Source: Silanimonas sp021297925 (GTDB lineage: Bacteria; Pseudomonadota; Gammaproteobacteria; Xanthomonadales; Xanthomonadaceae). From it: a stretch of DNA of 64,000 bases. Shown piece by piece: positions 34,132-42,879 of the stretch; position 1 is the stretch's first letter, and the number at the start of each line of letters is the position of its first letter. The stretch lies in contig JAPZTL010000010.1 in the NCBI GenBank assembly GCA_027532825.1, forward strand, positions 110,525-174,524. The letters run 5' to 3'. The notes under the pieces are model-generated. The model saw only the letters and a list, made by a program, of their open reading frames with translations, did not search any database and was not told where the DNA came from. The position numbers and the translations under genes were made by a program.

Positions 34132-34956
34132 ATGCTGCGACGCACCGCGCTTCTGTCCGCCCTCGCCCTGCCGCTGGCGGGTTGCGTCACGTACGACGTC
34201 ACCGACCGCGGGGCGTACTACCAGGTCCGCGACGGTGCGTACTACGCGCCGGCCACCCCGTCGCGGGGCGACTACTACGTCGACCGCCGGCCCCGCACGG
34301 TCGTCCGCTACTACGACAGCTGGGGTCCTGGCCCGTGGGCCCCGGGCTACGGGAGCCGCTGGGCCTGGTCCTGGCGCGTGGGACACGGCTGGGGCTACTG
34401 GGGCCCGTCCTGGGGGTCGTCGATCGGCTGGGGCTGGTCCTCGTCGCCGTATTGGGGATCACGCTGGTACGGGCCCGGCTGGGGTGACTCGCGACCGGGC
34501 CACCCGTGGACGTCGAGGCCGGTGCATCCGATCCGCGAGCGGCCCCTGCCGAAGCCGCGTCCGATCATCGTCGAGCCGCCGGGCGGCACGCCCGGCCCGG
34601 GCTTGCCTGTCCTGCGCGAGGGGCCTCGTGTCGACGGCGAGCCGCGCTGGGGCGGAGGTCGTGGCTGGCAGGAGCCCGTGATCGAACCCGAGATGCCGAG
34701 CCCGCCGCCGGAGGACACGCCGCCGCCCGGGATCCCACCGGGCGACATGCCGCCGAGCGACGGCCCGGAGCCCCGCTTTGAAGACCCGCGGGTGATCGAG
34801 CCCGAGCCGCGGTTCGAACCGCCCACGCCGCGGTTCGAGGAACCCCGCTACGCGGAGCCGGAGCCGCGTTTCGAGGAGCCGCGTTTCGAGGCCCCCGAGC
34901 CAATGGAGATGCCGCGGATGGACCCCCCGCCGGCCGACGAGGACCCGATTCTCTGA
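34132..34956 (+). CDS. Tyr/Trp/Gly- and Pro-rich lipoprotein, function unknown
   Basis: A 274-residue protein with a lipoprotein signal (LLSALALPLAGC, lipidation at Cys18). Residues 20-70 are Tyr-rich. Residues 70-130 are made of Trp/Gly/Ser motifs such as WGYWGPSWG and WGWSSSPYWG. Residues 170-270 are proline- and acid-rich, with imperfect repeats of the type EPRFE-x-PR. No enzymatic domain is seen. The composition suggests an extended envelope or surface protein. The ATG at 34132 is chosen because it gives the proper lipoprotein signal and has GGAG 8 bases upstream; an earlier in-phase start is not supported. A sigma-E-like -35 lies 57 bases upstream. I do not recognise the family. Confidence 0.7.
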   Translation: MLRRTALLSALALPLAGCVTYDVTDRGAYYQVRDGAYYAPATPSRGDYYVDRRPRTVVRYYDSWGPGPWAPGYGSRWAWSWRVGHGWGYWGPSWGSSIGWGWSSSPYWGSRWYGPGWGDSRPGHPWTSRPVHPIRERPLPKPRPIIVEPPGGTPGPGLPVLREGPRVDGEPRWGGGRGWQEPVIEPEMPSPPPEDTPPPGIPPGDMPPSDGPEPRFEDPRVIEPEPRFEPPTPRFEEPRYAEPEPRFEEPRFEAPEPMEMPRMDPPPADEDPIL

Positions 34957-34986
34957 CCGGGAGCGGGCGGTCGCCGAATCGCAGGC

Positions 34987-35024
34987 AAAAAAAAGCCAGG
35001 AGCTCCCCCCGGAACTCCTGGCTT
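34987..35024 (-). terminator. Intrinsic terminator, strong on the minus strand
   Basis: A 10-bp stem (AAGCCAGGAG at 34993-35002 with CTCCTGGCTT at 35015-35024) is flanked on the left by a run of A residues at 34987-34994, which reads as an 8-T tail on the minus strand. It fits termination of the chemoreceptor transcript arriving from 35236. The plus-strand hairpin may also end the lipoprotein transcript. Confidence 0.85.
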
Positions 35025-35235
35025 GGTGTTCCTGCCCTCCTGGCAACGGCGCTATCGCGCGGTCGCCACGCCCCCCGGCGCTGGATGGAGCGGGAACATT
35101 CCTAGGATGCACCAAAACGAGGGGTGGGGTGTAGGGAAATTGTCAACGCGCGTCAAAACGTGGCGGATGTCGCAGGGCTGCCGGCCCCGATGCCGCACCG
35201 CCCCAAGGGGCCGTCGTCCCCCCCCCCCAAGGGGC

Positions 35236-37251
35236 TCAACCCGCCTGCCCACCGAGCTGGAACCGCCCCACGAGATCCTGCAGGGCCTGGGCCTGCTCGG
35301 CCATGGCCTTGGCGGCGGCGCTGGCTTCTTCGACCAGCGCCGCGTTCTGCTGCGTCCCCTCGTCCATCTGGGTGATCGTGCGGTTGACCTGCTCGATGCC
35401 GGCGGTCTGCTCGGCCGAGGCGTTGGAGATGTCGGCCATCAGCGCGCTGACCGCCTGCACGGCGCCGACGAGGTCGCCGATCGTCTCGCCGGTCTGCTGC
35501 ACCAGCGCCGAGCCTTCGCCGACGCGGGAGACGGAATCGTCGATCAGCCCCCTGATCTCCTTGGCAGCGGCGGCGGCGCGCTGCGCCAGCGCGCGGACCT
35601 CGCTCGCGACGACGGCGAATCCGCGTCCCTGCTCGCCGGCGCGCGCCGCTTCGACCGCAGCATTCAAGGCGAGGATGTTGGTCTGGAACGCGATGCCGTC
35701 GATGGTGCCAATGATGTCGGCCACGCGGCGCGAGCTGTCCTCGATGCCGGTCATCGTGCGGACGACGTCCTGCACGAGGTCGCCGCCGCGACGCGCCATG
35801 CCGGCCGCCTGCGTGGCGAGCTGGTTGGCCTGCCGCGCCGAATCGGCGTTCTGCTTGACCGTGGCGGTGAGCTCCTCCATCGACGCCGCGGTCTCCTCGA
35901 GGCTGGCCGCCTGCCGCTCGGTCCGCGCCGACAGGTCGAGGTTGCCGGTGGCGATCTCGCCGGAGGCGGTGGTGATCTGTTCCGCGGCCGACTGGATACC
36001 GCCGATCATCGTCCGGAGCTCGGCCATGGTGCGGTTGACCTGCGCCTGCAGGCGGGCGAATTCGCCGCGGCAGTCGCCCTGCATGTCCGCGCTGAGATCA
36101 CCCTCCGCGAGGCGATCCATGGCCTCGCGCACGGCCGCCATCGCGCCGCCGACCTCGGTGACCAGGCCGTTCAGGCCCTCGTAGAGCGTGCGCTGGAAGC
36201 CATGGAACTGCTCGACCCCGTGCAGGACCTCGAAGCGTCCCGCGTGGACGCCGGCGACCAGCTCACCCTGCGTACGCGTGAGGTTGTCGACGAAATCGCT
36301 CATCGCGTTGACGGCATGCAGCATGTGGTCGAACTCGCCCTCGGCGGCGATCTCCACGCGGGCGAGTTCGCGCCCGGACGAGAGCGCATCCAAAGCGGTG
36401 ACGGCCGCGCGCAGGGTCGCGGCAAGCTGGTCGGCGCTGCGGTTGACGTCCTGCGCCAGCGCCAGCAGCGAGCCGTCGAGATCGGCGACGGGCACGCGGC
36501 GGTCCAGATCGCCGCGCGCCAGCGCCGCAGTGACGCCTGAGACCGCGGCGAACTGCGCCTCGAGCTGTCGGCGCATGGCCTCCAGGTTCGCCGCCATGGA
36601 GCGCGACGGCGCGCGCTCGAGCCGCGGATCGGGCCGGAAGTCGCCCCGACCCATGCGCTCCGCGATTTCGGCCATCTCCGCCGCGCCGAGGCCGACGTGG
36701 CCGGTCTCGCGCCGCAGCCGGACGGCGAGCAGGCAAAGCACCGCCGCCTCGACCACGACGAACACCGCGTGCAGGCCGACGAGCCCGAGAAGGGAGGAGG
36801 CCCCCGGTAGCCCGTCCATGGGGAACACGCGGACCGCCATGCCCGCATGCTGCGCCTGGGCGAACACAAGGTGGTGGATGGCGATGACGAGCGCGGCCAA
36901 AACGACCACGCGCCAGTCGCGGTACAGGACGAGGAAGGCCAGCATCACGAAGATCGAGAAGTGCATCTCGATCCTGCCGCCGGCTTCGTGGATCAGCGCG
37001 GCGGACAGCACCATCAGCGCGGCGGCCATGAAGAAGCGCGTCGGCACGGCGCCGGGGTGCCGCCACGCCAGCCAGCCGCCGACGAGCACGGTCGGGACCG
37101 CCACCAGGCTCGGCACGCCGGGTTGATCGACCACGATGCCGACGATCCACACGACGAGGGCGACCACGCCGCCCACGACCGCCAGCAGCCGGTCGGCCGC
37201 GGCTGCCTGTCGTGTCAGCTCTCGACTTTCCTCAATGCGCCACCAGGCCAT
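35236..37251 (-). CDS. Methyl-accepting chemotaxis protein with multi-TM sensor
   Basis: About 671 residues. The N-terminal 190 residues form five or six membrane segments with little periplasmic sequence (LLAVVGGVVALVVWIVGIVV to AVFVVVEAAVLCLLAVRL), so it probably senses within or near the membrane. HAMP-like linkers follow (about 200-430), then the MA signalling domain with the conserved hairpin tip IDGIAFQTNILALNAAVEAA and flanking methylation helices. It ends RFQLGGQAG without a CheR/CheB-binding pentapeptide. The frame opens at a TTG (37269), but the ATG at 37251 has AAGGGG upstream and is preferred. It lies 131 bases downstream of a second chemoreceptor on the same strand and is followed by a minus-strand terminator. 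Confidence 0.9.
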   Translation of the reverse strand: MAWWRIEESRELTRQAAAADRLLAVVGGVVALVVWIVGIVVDQPGVPSLVAVPTVLVGGWLAWRHPGAVPTRFFMAAALMVLSAALIHEAGGRIEMHFSIFVMLAFLVLYRDWRVVVLAALVIAIHHLVFAQAQHAGMAVRVFPMDGLPGASSLLGLVGLHAVFVVVEAAVLCLLAVRLRRETGHVGLGAAEMAEIAERMGRGDFRPDPRLERAPSRSMAANLEAMRRQLEAQFAAVSGVTAALARGDLDRRVPVADLDGSLLALAQDVNRSADQLAATLRAAVTALDALSSGRELARVEIAAEGEFDHMLHAVNAMSDFVDNLTRTQGELVAGVHAGRFEVLHGVEQFHGFQRTLYEGLNGLVTEVGGAMAAVREAMDRLAEGDLSADMQGDCRGEFARLQAQVNRTMAELRTMIGGIQSAAEQITTASGEIATGNLDLSARTERQAASLEETAASMEELTATVKQNADSARQANQLATQAAGMARRGGDLVQDVVRTMTGIEDSSRRVADIIGTIDGIAFQTNILALNAAVEAARAGEQGRGFAVVASEVRALAQRAAAAAKEIRGLIDDSVSRVGEGSALVQQTGETIGDLVGAVQAVSALMADISNASAEQTAGIEQVNRTITQMDEGTQQNAALVEEASAAAKAMAEQAQALQDLVGRFQLGGQAG

Positions 37252-37382
37252 GGACCACGTCCCCTTCAAGTGGAGGGCCGCCGCCTTGCCGAGGATCCGC
37301 CGGCATCGGAAGGCGGTCGACGTCGACCCGAGCCCCCGCGATCGGGGGCCAAGGTCGAGGGGGCGGCGCGGGCCGCCTCAAT

Positions 37383-39836
37383 TCAGAACTCGGTCCAGTC
37401 GCCGTCGGCGGGCTCGTTCTTGGCCTTCGTGGACGGCTTGGGCGCCGGCTTCGGGGCCTCCGAAGGTCCGGCAGGGGCCTTGGCGGCCGGCCTCGCGGGC
37501 GTCGCGGCGACGCGGGCCGGGGCGGCCGCACGGACACTGCGCGCGCCGCCGGTGCTGGGCGCCCCCATCGTCGCTCCGGCCGAGCGCGCCGGCGCCGGCG
37601 CAGCCGCCGCGGCTGCCTGGGCCTGTCCGATGTTGAAGCGGCCGACGGCCTCGGCCAAGGCCTGCGCCTGTTCCTCCATCGAACGGGCGGCGGCGGAGGC
37701 TTCCTCCACCAGGGCCGCGTTCTGCTGCGTGGTCTCGTCCATCTGGGTGATGGTCTGGTTGACCTGCTCGATGCCCGAACTCTGCTCGGCCGAGGCCGCG
37801 CTGATCTCGGCCATGATGTCGGTCACCCGCTTCACCGAGCCGACGATCTCGGCCATCGTGCTGCCCGCCTGGTTGACGAGCTGCGAGCCCTCGCCGACCT
37901 TCGACACCGATTCCTCGATCAACTCCTTGATCTCCTTCGCGGCGTTGGCCGAGCGCTGAGCGAGGCTGCGCACCTCGGCGGCGACCACGGCGAAGCCGCG
38001 CCCCTGCTCGCCGGCGCGCGCGGCTTCCACCGCGGCGTTCAACGCGAGGATGTTGGTCTGGAAGGCGATGCCGTCGATGGTGCTGATGATGTCGGCGACG
38101 CGCTTGCTGCTCTTCTCGATCTCGACCATGGTCTCGACGACCTTGCCGACGACCACGCCCCCCTGCTCGGCGACGCCCGCGGCGCCGGTGGCGAGCTGGT
38201 TGGCCTGCCGCGCCGAATCGGCGTTCTGCTTGACCGTGGAGGTGAGCTCCTCCATCGAAGCCGCCGTCTCCTCGAGGTTGGCGGCCTGCTGTTCGGTGCG
38301 GGCGGACAGGTCCTGGTTGCCCGCGGCGATCTCGGACGCGGCCGTGTTGATCTGGCGCGCCGACGTCTGGATCTGGCCGATCAGGGTGCGCAGCTGGGTG
38401 ACGCTGCCCTCGATGCTGTCGCGGATCTCCGCGAACTGGCCCTGATAGTCGCCGATCATGCGGGCGGTGAGGTCGCCCTGGGCGACGAGGCCCATCACCC
38501 GGCCGATCTCGGTGAGCGTGCCGCGCGTGCCCGCGAAGCCGGCATTCAGGGACCTGGCCAGCACCTGGAAGAAGCCCGTCTTTCCCTCCTCGGCGATGGC
38601 CTGCGAGAAGTCCCCGCGGGTCGTGGCGGCGACGATCGCCTCGACCTCCTTCTCCACCGAGAGCTCCTGCGTGCGGTCGCGCCAGTCCACCATGGTGCCG
38701 AGGCGCTGGCCGGCCTCGTCGAAGATCGGATTGACCGTCAGGGAGAAGGTGCGCTGGCCCAGCCGGATCTCGGCGCGGTGCACGTGGTCGAGCTTCTCCA
38801 GCATGGTGACCTGGTGCTCGGGATGGGCGTGGAACTGGTCGATGCTCTGGCCGACGAGGTGGTCGGCGTCGAACTCCGGGAACCGGGCGCGGATGTCGGA
38901 TTCGGCGTCCTTCAACACCGCCACGACCGCCTTGTTCACGTAGATGATCTGCCGCGACGTGTCGGCGATCATCACGGCCGTGCTGGCGCCGTCCAGGGCG
39001 TTCTTGATGCGGAGGTTGGCCTCCGCGACGATCCGGTCCGCCTCGATGCGGTCGTTGAGGTCGGTCTGCATCTTCGACAGCGCGCGCATCAGGTCGCCGA
39101 TCTCGTCGCCGCGGCGCGCGTCGATCCGGTTTTCGAGGTTGCCGGCGGCCACGGCATTCGCCACCGTGACCGCGGCATTGACGCCCTTGGCGAGCGCACG
39201 GGCGATCAGCAGGCCGAGCGCGATCGCGAGCAGGATGGCGATGGTGAGGGTGCTGACGATGATGCCGCGGGCCGTCACGTAGGCTTCGCCGGCGGCCTCC
39301 CGGGCGGCGGTCGAGCCGTTCATGCTGAGGGAAGTCAGAGCGACGATCTTCGCTTGCACCGCATCGTACTTGGCGAGGTTGTCGGCGAGGAACATGTCCA
39401 GCGCCTCGTCGACGAAGCCCATCTCGTAGGCCGAGGACACCTCGTCGGTGTGCTTGACGTAGTCCGCCCACAGCGAGCGGATCTCGACGAGCTGGGCCCT
39501 CTCCTCGTCCGTGTGGACGATGTCCTCGAGGCCCACCAGGATGTCCTCGAAAACCATCCCGGCGTTGCCCGCCTCGGTCTTGGCGGTGTTCCGCGATTCC
39601 TCCGACGTGCGGAGCACGAGTCGGAAGGTCCACAACCGGTAGGATGCCGCAGTGGCGCCGAGGTCCTGCGCTTGAGAGAGCTGCACCATCCAGCGCTCGC
39701 CCACGTCCTTCGTGGCGTCGTTGAGTGTGTTGAGGCCGCGGTAGGACGCTCCAGCCAGCACAACGATCAGGAGGACCATCGCGCCGAACGCCAGCATCAG
39801 CTTCGTCGCGATCTTGAAGTTGTGGAACCGATCCAT
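37383..39836 (-). CDS. Methyl-accepting chemotaxis protein with 4HB, HAMP and PAS, C-terminal tether
   Basis: An 817-residue chemoreceptor. TM1 (about 12-33), a periplasmic four-helix-bundle-type domain (34-185), TM2 (about 190-212), a HAMP domain, a PAS-like domain at about 275-385 (TAVMIADTSRQIIYVNKAV, DWRDRTQE), a second HAMP at about 430-480 and an MA domain with IDGIAFQTNILALNAAVEAA. A Pro/Ala/Lys-rich flexible tail of about 70 residues ends in DGDWTEF; WxxF-type pentapeptides at the very end tether CheR/CheB adaptation enzymes. It starts 10 bases after the stop of a small secreted protein gene, which suggests co-transcription with it and with the next chemoreceptor. Confidence 0.92.
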   Translation of the reverse strand: MDRFHNFKIATKLMLAFGAMVLLIVVLAGASYRGLNTLNDATKDVGERWMVQLSQAQDLGATAASYRLWTFRLVLRTSEESRNTAKTEAGNAGMVFEDILVGLEDIVHTDEERAQLVEIRSLWADYVKHTDEVSSAYEMGFVDEALDMFLADNLAKYDAVQAKIVALTSLSMNGSTAAREAAGEAYVTARGIIVSTLTIAILLAIALGLLIARALAKGVNAAVTVANAVAAGNLENRIDARRGDEIGDLMRALSKMQTDLNDRIEADRIVAEANLRIKNALDGASTAVMIADTSRQIIYVNKAVVAVLKDAESDIRARFPEFDADHLVGQSIDQFHAHPEHQVTMLEKLDHVHRAEIRLGQRTFSLTVNPIFDEAGQRLGTMVDWRDRTQELSVEKEVEAIVAATTRGDFSQAIAEEGKTGFFQVLARSLNAGFAGTRGTLTEIGRVMGLVAQGDLTARMIGDYQGQFAEIRDSIEGSVTQLRTLIGQIQTSARQINTAASEIAAGNQDLSARTEQQAANLEETAASMEELTSTVKQNADSARQANQLATGAAGVAEQGGVVVGKVVETMVEIEKSSKRVADIISTIDGIAFQTNILALNAAVEAARAGEQGRGFAVVAAEVRSLAQRSANAAKEIKELIEESVSKVGEGSQLVNQAGSTMAEIVGSVKRVTDIMAEISAASAEQSSGIEQVNQTITQMDETTQQNAALVEEASAAARSMEEQAQALAEAVGRFNIGQAQAAAAAAPAPARSAGATMGAPSTGGARSVRAAAPARVAATPARPAAKAPAGPSEAPKPAPKPSTKAKNEPADGDWTEF

Positions 39837-39846
39837 GGGGACGCCC

Positions 39847-40242
39847 TTACTTGACGGTCAGGTTGCGGGGGCCGCGGACGACGATCTCGGGGCGCCCGTT
39901 CGCGGTACGGATGTCGCCGGTGACGCAGACGACCTTGCCGCCGAGCTGGTCCGGCGGCGGGGTGAACTCGGCGCGATCGCGGCCCCAGATCCGTGCCGAG
40001 AACTTGTGCGCGGGGAAGTTGCCGGCCATGAACAGGAAGGTCGGCTGGCCTTCGGCGTTCTCGGCGAACCGGGTCCCGTCGACCACGCCGCAGACGGTGC
40101 CCTCCTTGCCGATGAACTCGGCGGCCTGCGCGGCCGGGATTTCGCCACGCACCCGGTTGCCGCCCGCCTGGGCGAGCGCGAGGCCGGGAAACAGGAGGAC
40201 CGCGATGATCGCAGCGGTCGGCAGGCGAGACGGTGACGACAT
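39847..40242 (-). CDS. Small secreted OB-fold-like protein (paralogue 1)
   Basis: A 131-residue protein with a signal peptide (LPTAAIIAVLLFPGLALAQA). The mature part of about 105 residues contains IGKEGTVCGVVDGTRF, GQPTFLFMAGNFPAHKFSARIWGRDR and GGKVVCVTGDIRTANGRPEIVV (partial motifs), a beta-rich pattern that fits a secreted OB-fold domain; the two Cys may form a disulfide. A close paralogue lies 227 bases upstream on the same strand. The ATG at 40242 follows AAGGGGG and gives the signal peptide; the upstream ATG at 40287 does not. The chemoreceptor gene starts 10 bases after its stop. Function unknown; the context hints at a periplasmic ligand-binding or sensing role. Confidence 0.7.
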   Translation of the reverse strand: MSSPSRLPTAAIIAVLLFPGLALAQAGGNRVRGEIPAAQAAEFIGKEGTVCGVVDGTRFAENAEGQPTFLFMAGNFPAHKFSARIWGRDRAEFTPPPDQLGGKVVCVTGDIRTANGRPEIVVRGPRNLTVK

Positions 40243-40468
40243 GGCAACCCCCTTGACGATGGGCCGGGCGAACCCCGGCATGGTCAACGCTGATCCGGGA
40301 CCAGCCTACGCCGTGATCGGCGCGGCGGACACCACCTTGAACGCGAATTGACGATTGACAGGCATCCCGGCGAACCAGGACGCGGTGGTCGCGATCGCCA
40401 TCACATCACGACGCGGCCGGCCCTGGAAAGGGCTCGCCGCGCCGCGCGAGGACGCACCGCGGCTTGCA

Positions 40469-40858
40469 TCAGCCGAGCTTGAGGCTCCGCGCGCCGCGGA
40501 CGACGATTTCCGGGCGGTTGTTCGCGGTGCCGATTTCGCCGGTCACGCACACCACCTTCCCGGCGAGGGACTCCGGGTCGATGCCGAGCCCGGCGCGATC
40601 CCTGCCCCAGATGCGGGCCGAGAACGGATGGTTCGGGAAGGCGCCGCCGATGAAGAGATAGGTCGGCTGGCCTTCGGCGTTCTCGGCGAAGCGGGCCCCG
40701 GCGACCGGGCCGCAAACGGTGGCCTCCTTGCCGACGAACTGGGCGGCCTGGCTCGCCGGGATCTGGCCACGGACACGGTTCGCGCCCGCTTGGGCGGCGG
40801 CGTGGGAGGCGACCAGCAGGGCGGTGGTGGCGAGGGCGACGACGAGGGTGGTGCGCAC
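40469..40858 (-). CDS. Small secreted OB-fold-like protein (paralogue 2)
   Basis: A 129-residue protein with a signal peptide (VVALATTALLVASHAAAQA). It shares most positions with its downstream paralogue: NRVRGQIPASQAAQFVGKEATVCG, FAENAEGQPTYLFIGG, SARIWGRDRA and KVVCVTGEIGTANNRPEIVVRG (read as separate motifs). The two conserved Cys and the R-I-W-G-R-D-R segment are common to both. The start is set at GTG 40858, which follows AAGGA and gives a proper signal peptide. The two genes are tandem duplicates that differ mainly in the signal peptide and the loop after GRDR. Function unknown. Confidence 0.68.
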   Translation of the reverse strand: MRTTLVVALATTALLVASHAAAQAGANRVRGQIPASQAAQFVGKEATVCGPVAGARFAENAEGQPTYLFIGGAFPNHPFSARIWGRDRAGLGIDPESLAGKVVCVTGEIGTANNRPEIVVRGARSLKLG

Positions 40859-41010
40859 GGCAGTGTCCTTGGTGCAATGCGGCGGCGCCGCAGGGAAACG
40901 CATCGTCGTCAGACCATGCGGAGGGTGCCAGCGCGCGATGCGCGATCCGTGACGCGGTTGGCTCGGCGATGGTTCATTCCGTGACGCCGGTCGCCGCTTA
41001 TCCTCGCCTT

Positions 41011-42357
41011 ATGCCTGCCCCCCGATCCGGCCTCGCCCCTCTCCTCTTGCTCCTGCTCGTCGCGCTGCTCGCCGGTTGCGCGACCTCCCGCGGACCGGAT
41101 CTCGCGGCGCTGTACGCGCGGGCCGCCACGTCGCCGTCGCAGCCGCCCGTCGTGGTCATCCCCGGGCTGATGGGCTCGACGCTGGTCGACGAACGCAGCG
41201 GCGAAGAGATCTGGCCGGGCTCGCTGCCGGCGCTGGCCTTCAGCGACTACGCCCGGCTGGCCCGCATCGGGCCGGAATGGGAATCCGCCGACGGCATCCG
41301 CGCCGGCGCGGTGATCCGGGAGATCGGCGGGGTCGACATCTACGGAGCGCTGCTGACGACGCTGGAGCAGGCCGGCCGCTTCCGGGAGGGCCGCCTTGGC
41401 GTGCCCGTGGTGGCCGGCGACCGTCGCCGCTACTACACGCTCGCCTACGACTGGCGCCAGCCGAACATCGTCGCCGTCCGCCAGCTGCACGCCCTGATCG
41501 ACCGGATCCGGCGCGACTACGGCGATCCCGCGCTGCGCGTCGACATCATCGCGCACAGCAACGGCGGCCTGATCGCCAACTACTACCTGCGCTACGGCCC
41601 CGTCGACGTGCTCGAGAGGCCGGACCCCCAGCCCTGGGACGAGGGACGGCGGCGCGTGCGTCGGCTGGCCATGCTGGGCACGCCGAACCTCGGCGCCGTG
41701 GCCAGCCTGCGGCGGCTGATGGAGGGCTTCCGCTTCAACGTGCGCACGGTGCCAGTCGAGGCCCTCGCCACCTTCCCGACCGTCTTCGAGACCTTGCCCC
41801 ATCCATTGACGCGGGTCGTGTACGACACGGCCGGCGAACCGCTCCCGCTCGACCTCTACGACCCGACGATCTGGCGCGACAACCGCTGGTCGGTGTTCTC
41901 GCCCGAGGTGGAGGCGCGCATCGTCGACACCTTCGGCGAAGGCGACGCGGGCCAGGCCGTGCTCGCCGTGCTGCGTGCCGATTTCGACCGCCACCTGCGG
42001 CGGGCGAAGCGCTTCAACGACGCGCTGGCCCGCCCCTTCCCGCGCGGTGGGCTGCGTGTGGCGGCCTTCGGCGGGGACTGCGAACCGACGCTGGCCGGCG
42101 CCGTGCTGGATGTCGAGGACGGTCGCGCGGTGCTCGCGTTCCGCCCGCAGGACGTGCGATCGCCCCGTCCGGGCGTCGACTACGCCGCGCTGCTGGAAGC
42201 GGCCGGCGACGGGCTGGTGCCGCGCGCCTCGCAGGACGCCGCCGACTTCGGCTTCGTGCCGATCGGCCAGAGCTTCTTCCTGTGCGAGAACCACGGTCGC
42301 CTGCTGGCGAACCGGGCGTTCCAGAACAACCTGCTGAACTACCTGCTGCGGCCCTGA
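41011..42357 (+). CDS. LCAT/PGAP1-type lipase-like lipoprotein
   Basis: A 448-residue alpha/beta hydrolase. The lipoprotein signal LLLLLLVALLAGC puts the lipid anchor on Cys23. The oxyanion region is VVVIPGLMGSTL, the nucleophile elbow IIAHSNGGLIA (Ser183), and a GTPNLG segment follows; these are typical of the lecithin:cholesterol acyltransferase-like family of lipases and acyltransferases. A late Asp in EAAGDGLVP and a His in CENHGRLL are candidates for the rest of the triad. It would act on lipids or acyl esters at the envelope. ATG 41011 is used because it gives the lipobox; an earlier in-frame ATG (40969) does not. The gene is divergent from the small secreted protein genes. Confidence 0.83.
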   Translation: MPAPRSGLAPLLLLLLVALLAGCATSRGPDLAALYARAATSPSQPPVVVIPGLMGSTLVDERSGEEIWPGSLPALAFSDYARLARIGPEWESADGIRAGAVIREIGGVDIYGALLTTLEQAGRFREGRLGVPVVAGDRRRYYTLAYDWRQPNIVAVRQLHALIDRIRRDYGDPALRVDIIAHSNGGLIANYYLRYGPVDVLERPDPQPWDEGRRRVRRLAMLGTPNLGAVASLRRLMEGFRFNVRTVPVEALATFPTVFETLPHPLTRVVYDTAGEPLPLDLYDPTIWRDNRWSVFSPEVEARIVDTFGEGDAGQAVLAVLRADFDRHLRRAKRFNDALARPFPRGGLRVAAFGGDCEPTLAGAVLDVEDGRAVLAFRPQDVRSPRPGVDYAALLEAAGDGLVPRASQDAADFGFVPIGQSFFLCENHGRLLANRAFQNNLLNYLLRP

Positions 42358-42366
42358 GGGCGGCGC

Positions 42367-42867
42367 TCAGCGGACCTCGAAGGTGCGCTCGCCCACGTCC
42401 TGGTCGCCGATGCGGACGCCCACCGCGTAGCGCCCCGGCGACCAGCCGCCCTCGACCGCGCGGCTGAAGGTGTGCACCGCGGCCCCGGCCGGCGCGACCG
42501 CCCGCTCGTCGGCCGCCAGCACCGCACCCGCGGCATTCCGCCACTCCACGCGCAGCCGCGCCGCGGGGGAGGTCCCCACGGTGACCAGGCTGGCGTACAC
42601 GGTGTCCGCGGGACGGAAGCGCTCCTGCGGGGTGGCCACGCGCCCCTCGGCATCGAGCCGCGCCCCGACCTCGAGCGCGACGGCCTCGAGGTCTCCCCGG
42701 GGCAGCACGACGGTCGCGGGCGGCGCCGGGTCCGTGGCCTCGGGGCGGGCCGCCGGGGCGCCCGGCGTCGACGGGGCCTCCGGCGCCGGCGAACAGGCGA
42801 CCGCCAAGGCCGCGGCGAGCGCCAGCGCGACGGATCGGCAGGTCAGCGGGGACGCGGCGCGGGGCAT
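42367..42867 (-). CDS. Putative lipoprotein with Ig-like domain, function unknown
   Basis: A 166-residue protein. The lipoprotein signal (ALALAAALAVAC, lipid at Cys25) is followed by a Pro/Ala-rich linker (about 27-50). The rest, about 55-166, has beta-strand patterning: FRPADTVYASLVTVG, ARLRVEWRNAAG, VHTFSRAVEGGWSPGRYAVGVRIGD. This looks like a single Ig-like or fibronectin-like domain. It overlaps no gene and lies 12 bases after the queF start side on the same strand order (queF then this gene), so the two may be co-transcribed. Convergent with the lipase lipoprotein, only 9 bases apart. Confidence 0.68.
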   Translation of the reverse strand: MPRAASPLTCRSVALALAAALAVACSPAPEAPSTPGAPAARPEATDPAPPATVVLPRGDLEAVALEVGARLDAEGRVATPQERFRPADTVYASLVTVGTSPAARLRVEWRNAAGAVLAADERAVAPAGAAVHTFSRAVEGGWSPGRYAVGVRIGDQDVGERTFEVR

Positions 42868-42879
42868 GGCGGGCTCCGG

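Noticed and set aside
39847..40287. Longer version of the first OB-fold-like protein starting at 40287
   Set aside because: The ATG at 40242 has AAGGGGG upstream and gives a proper signal peptide; the extension puts charged residues before it.
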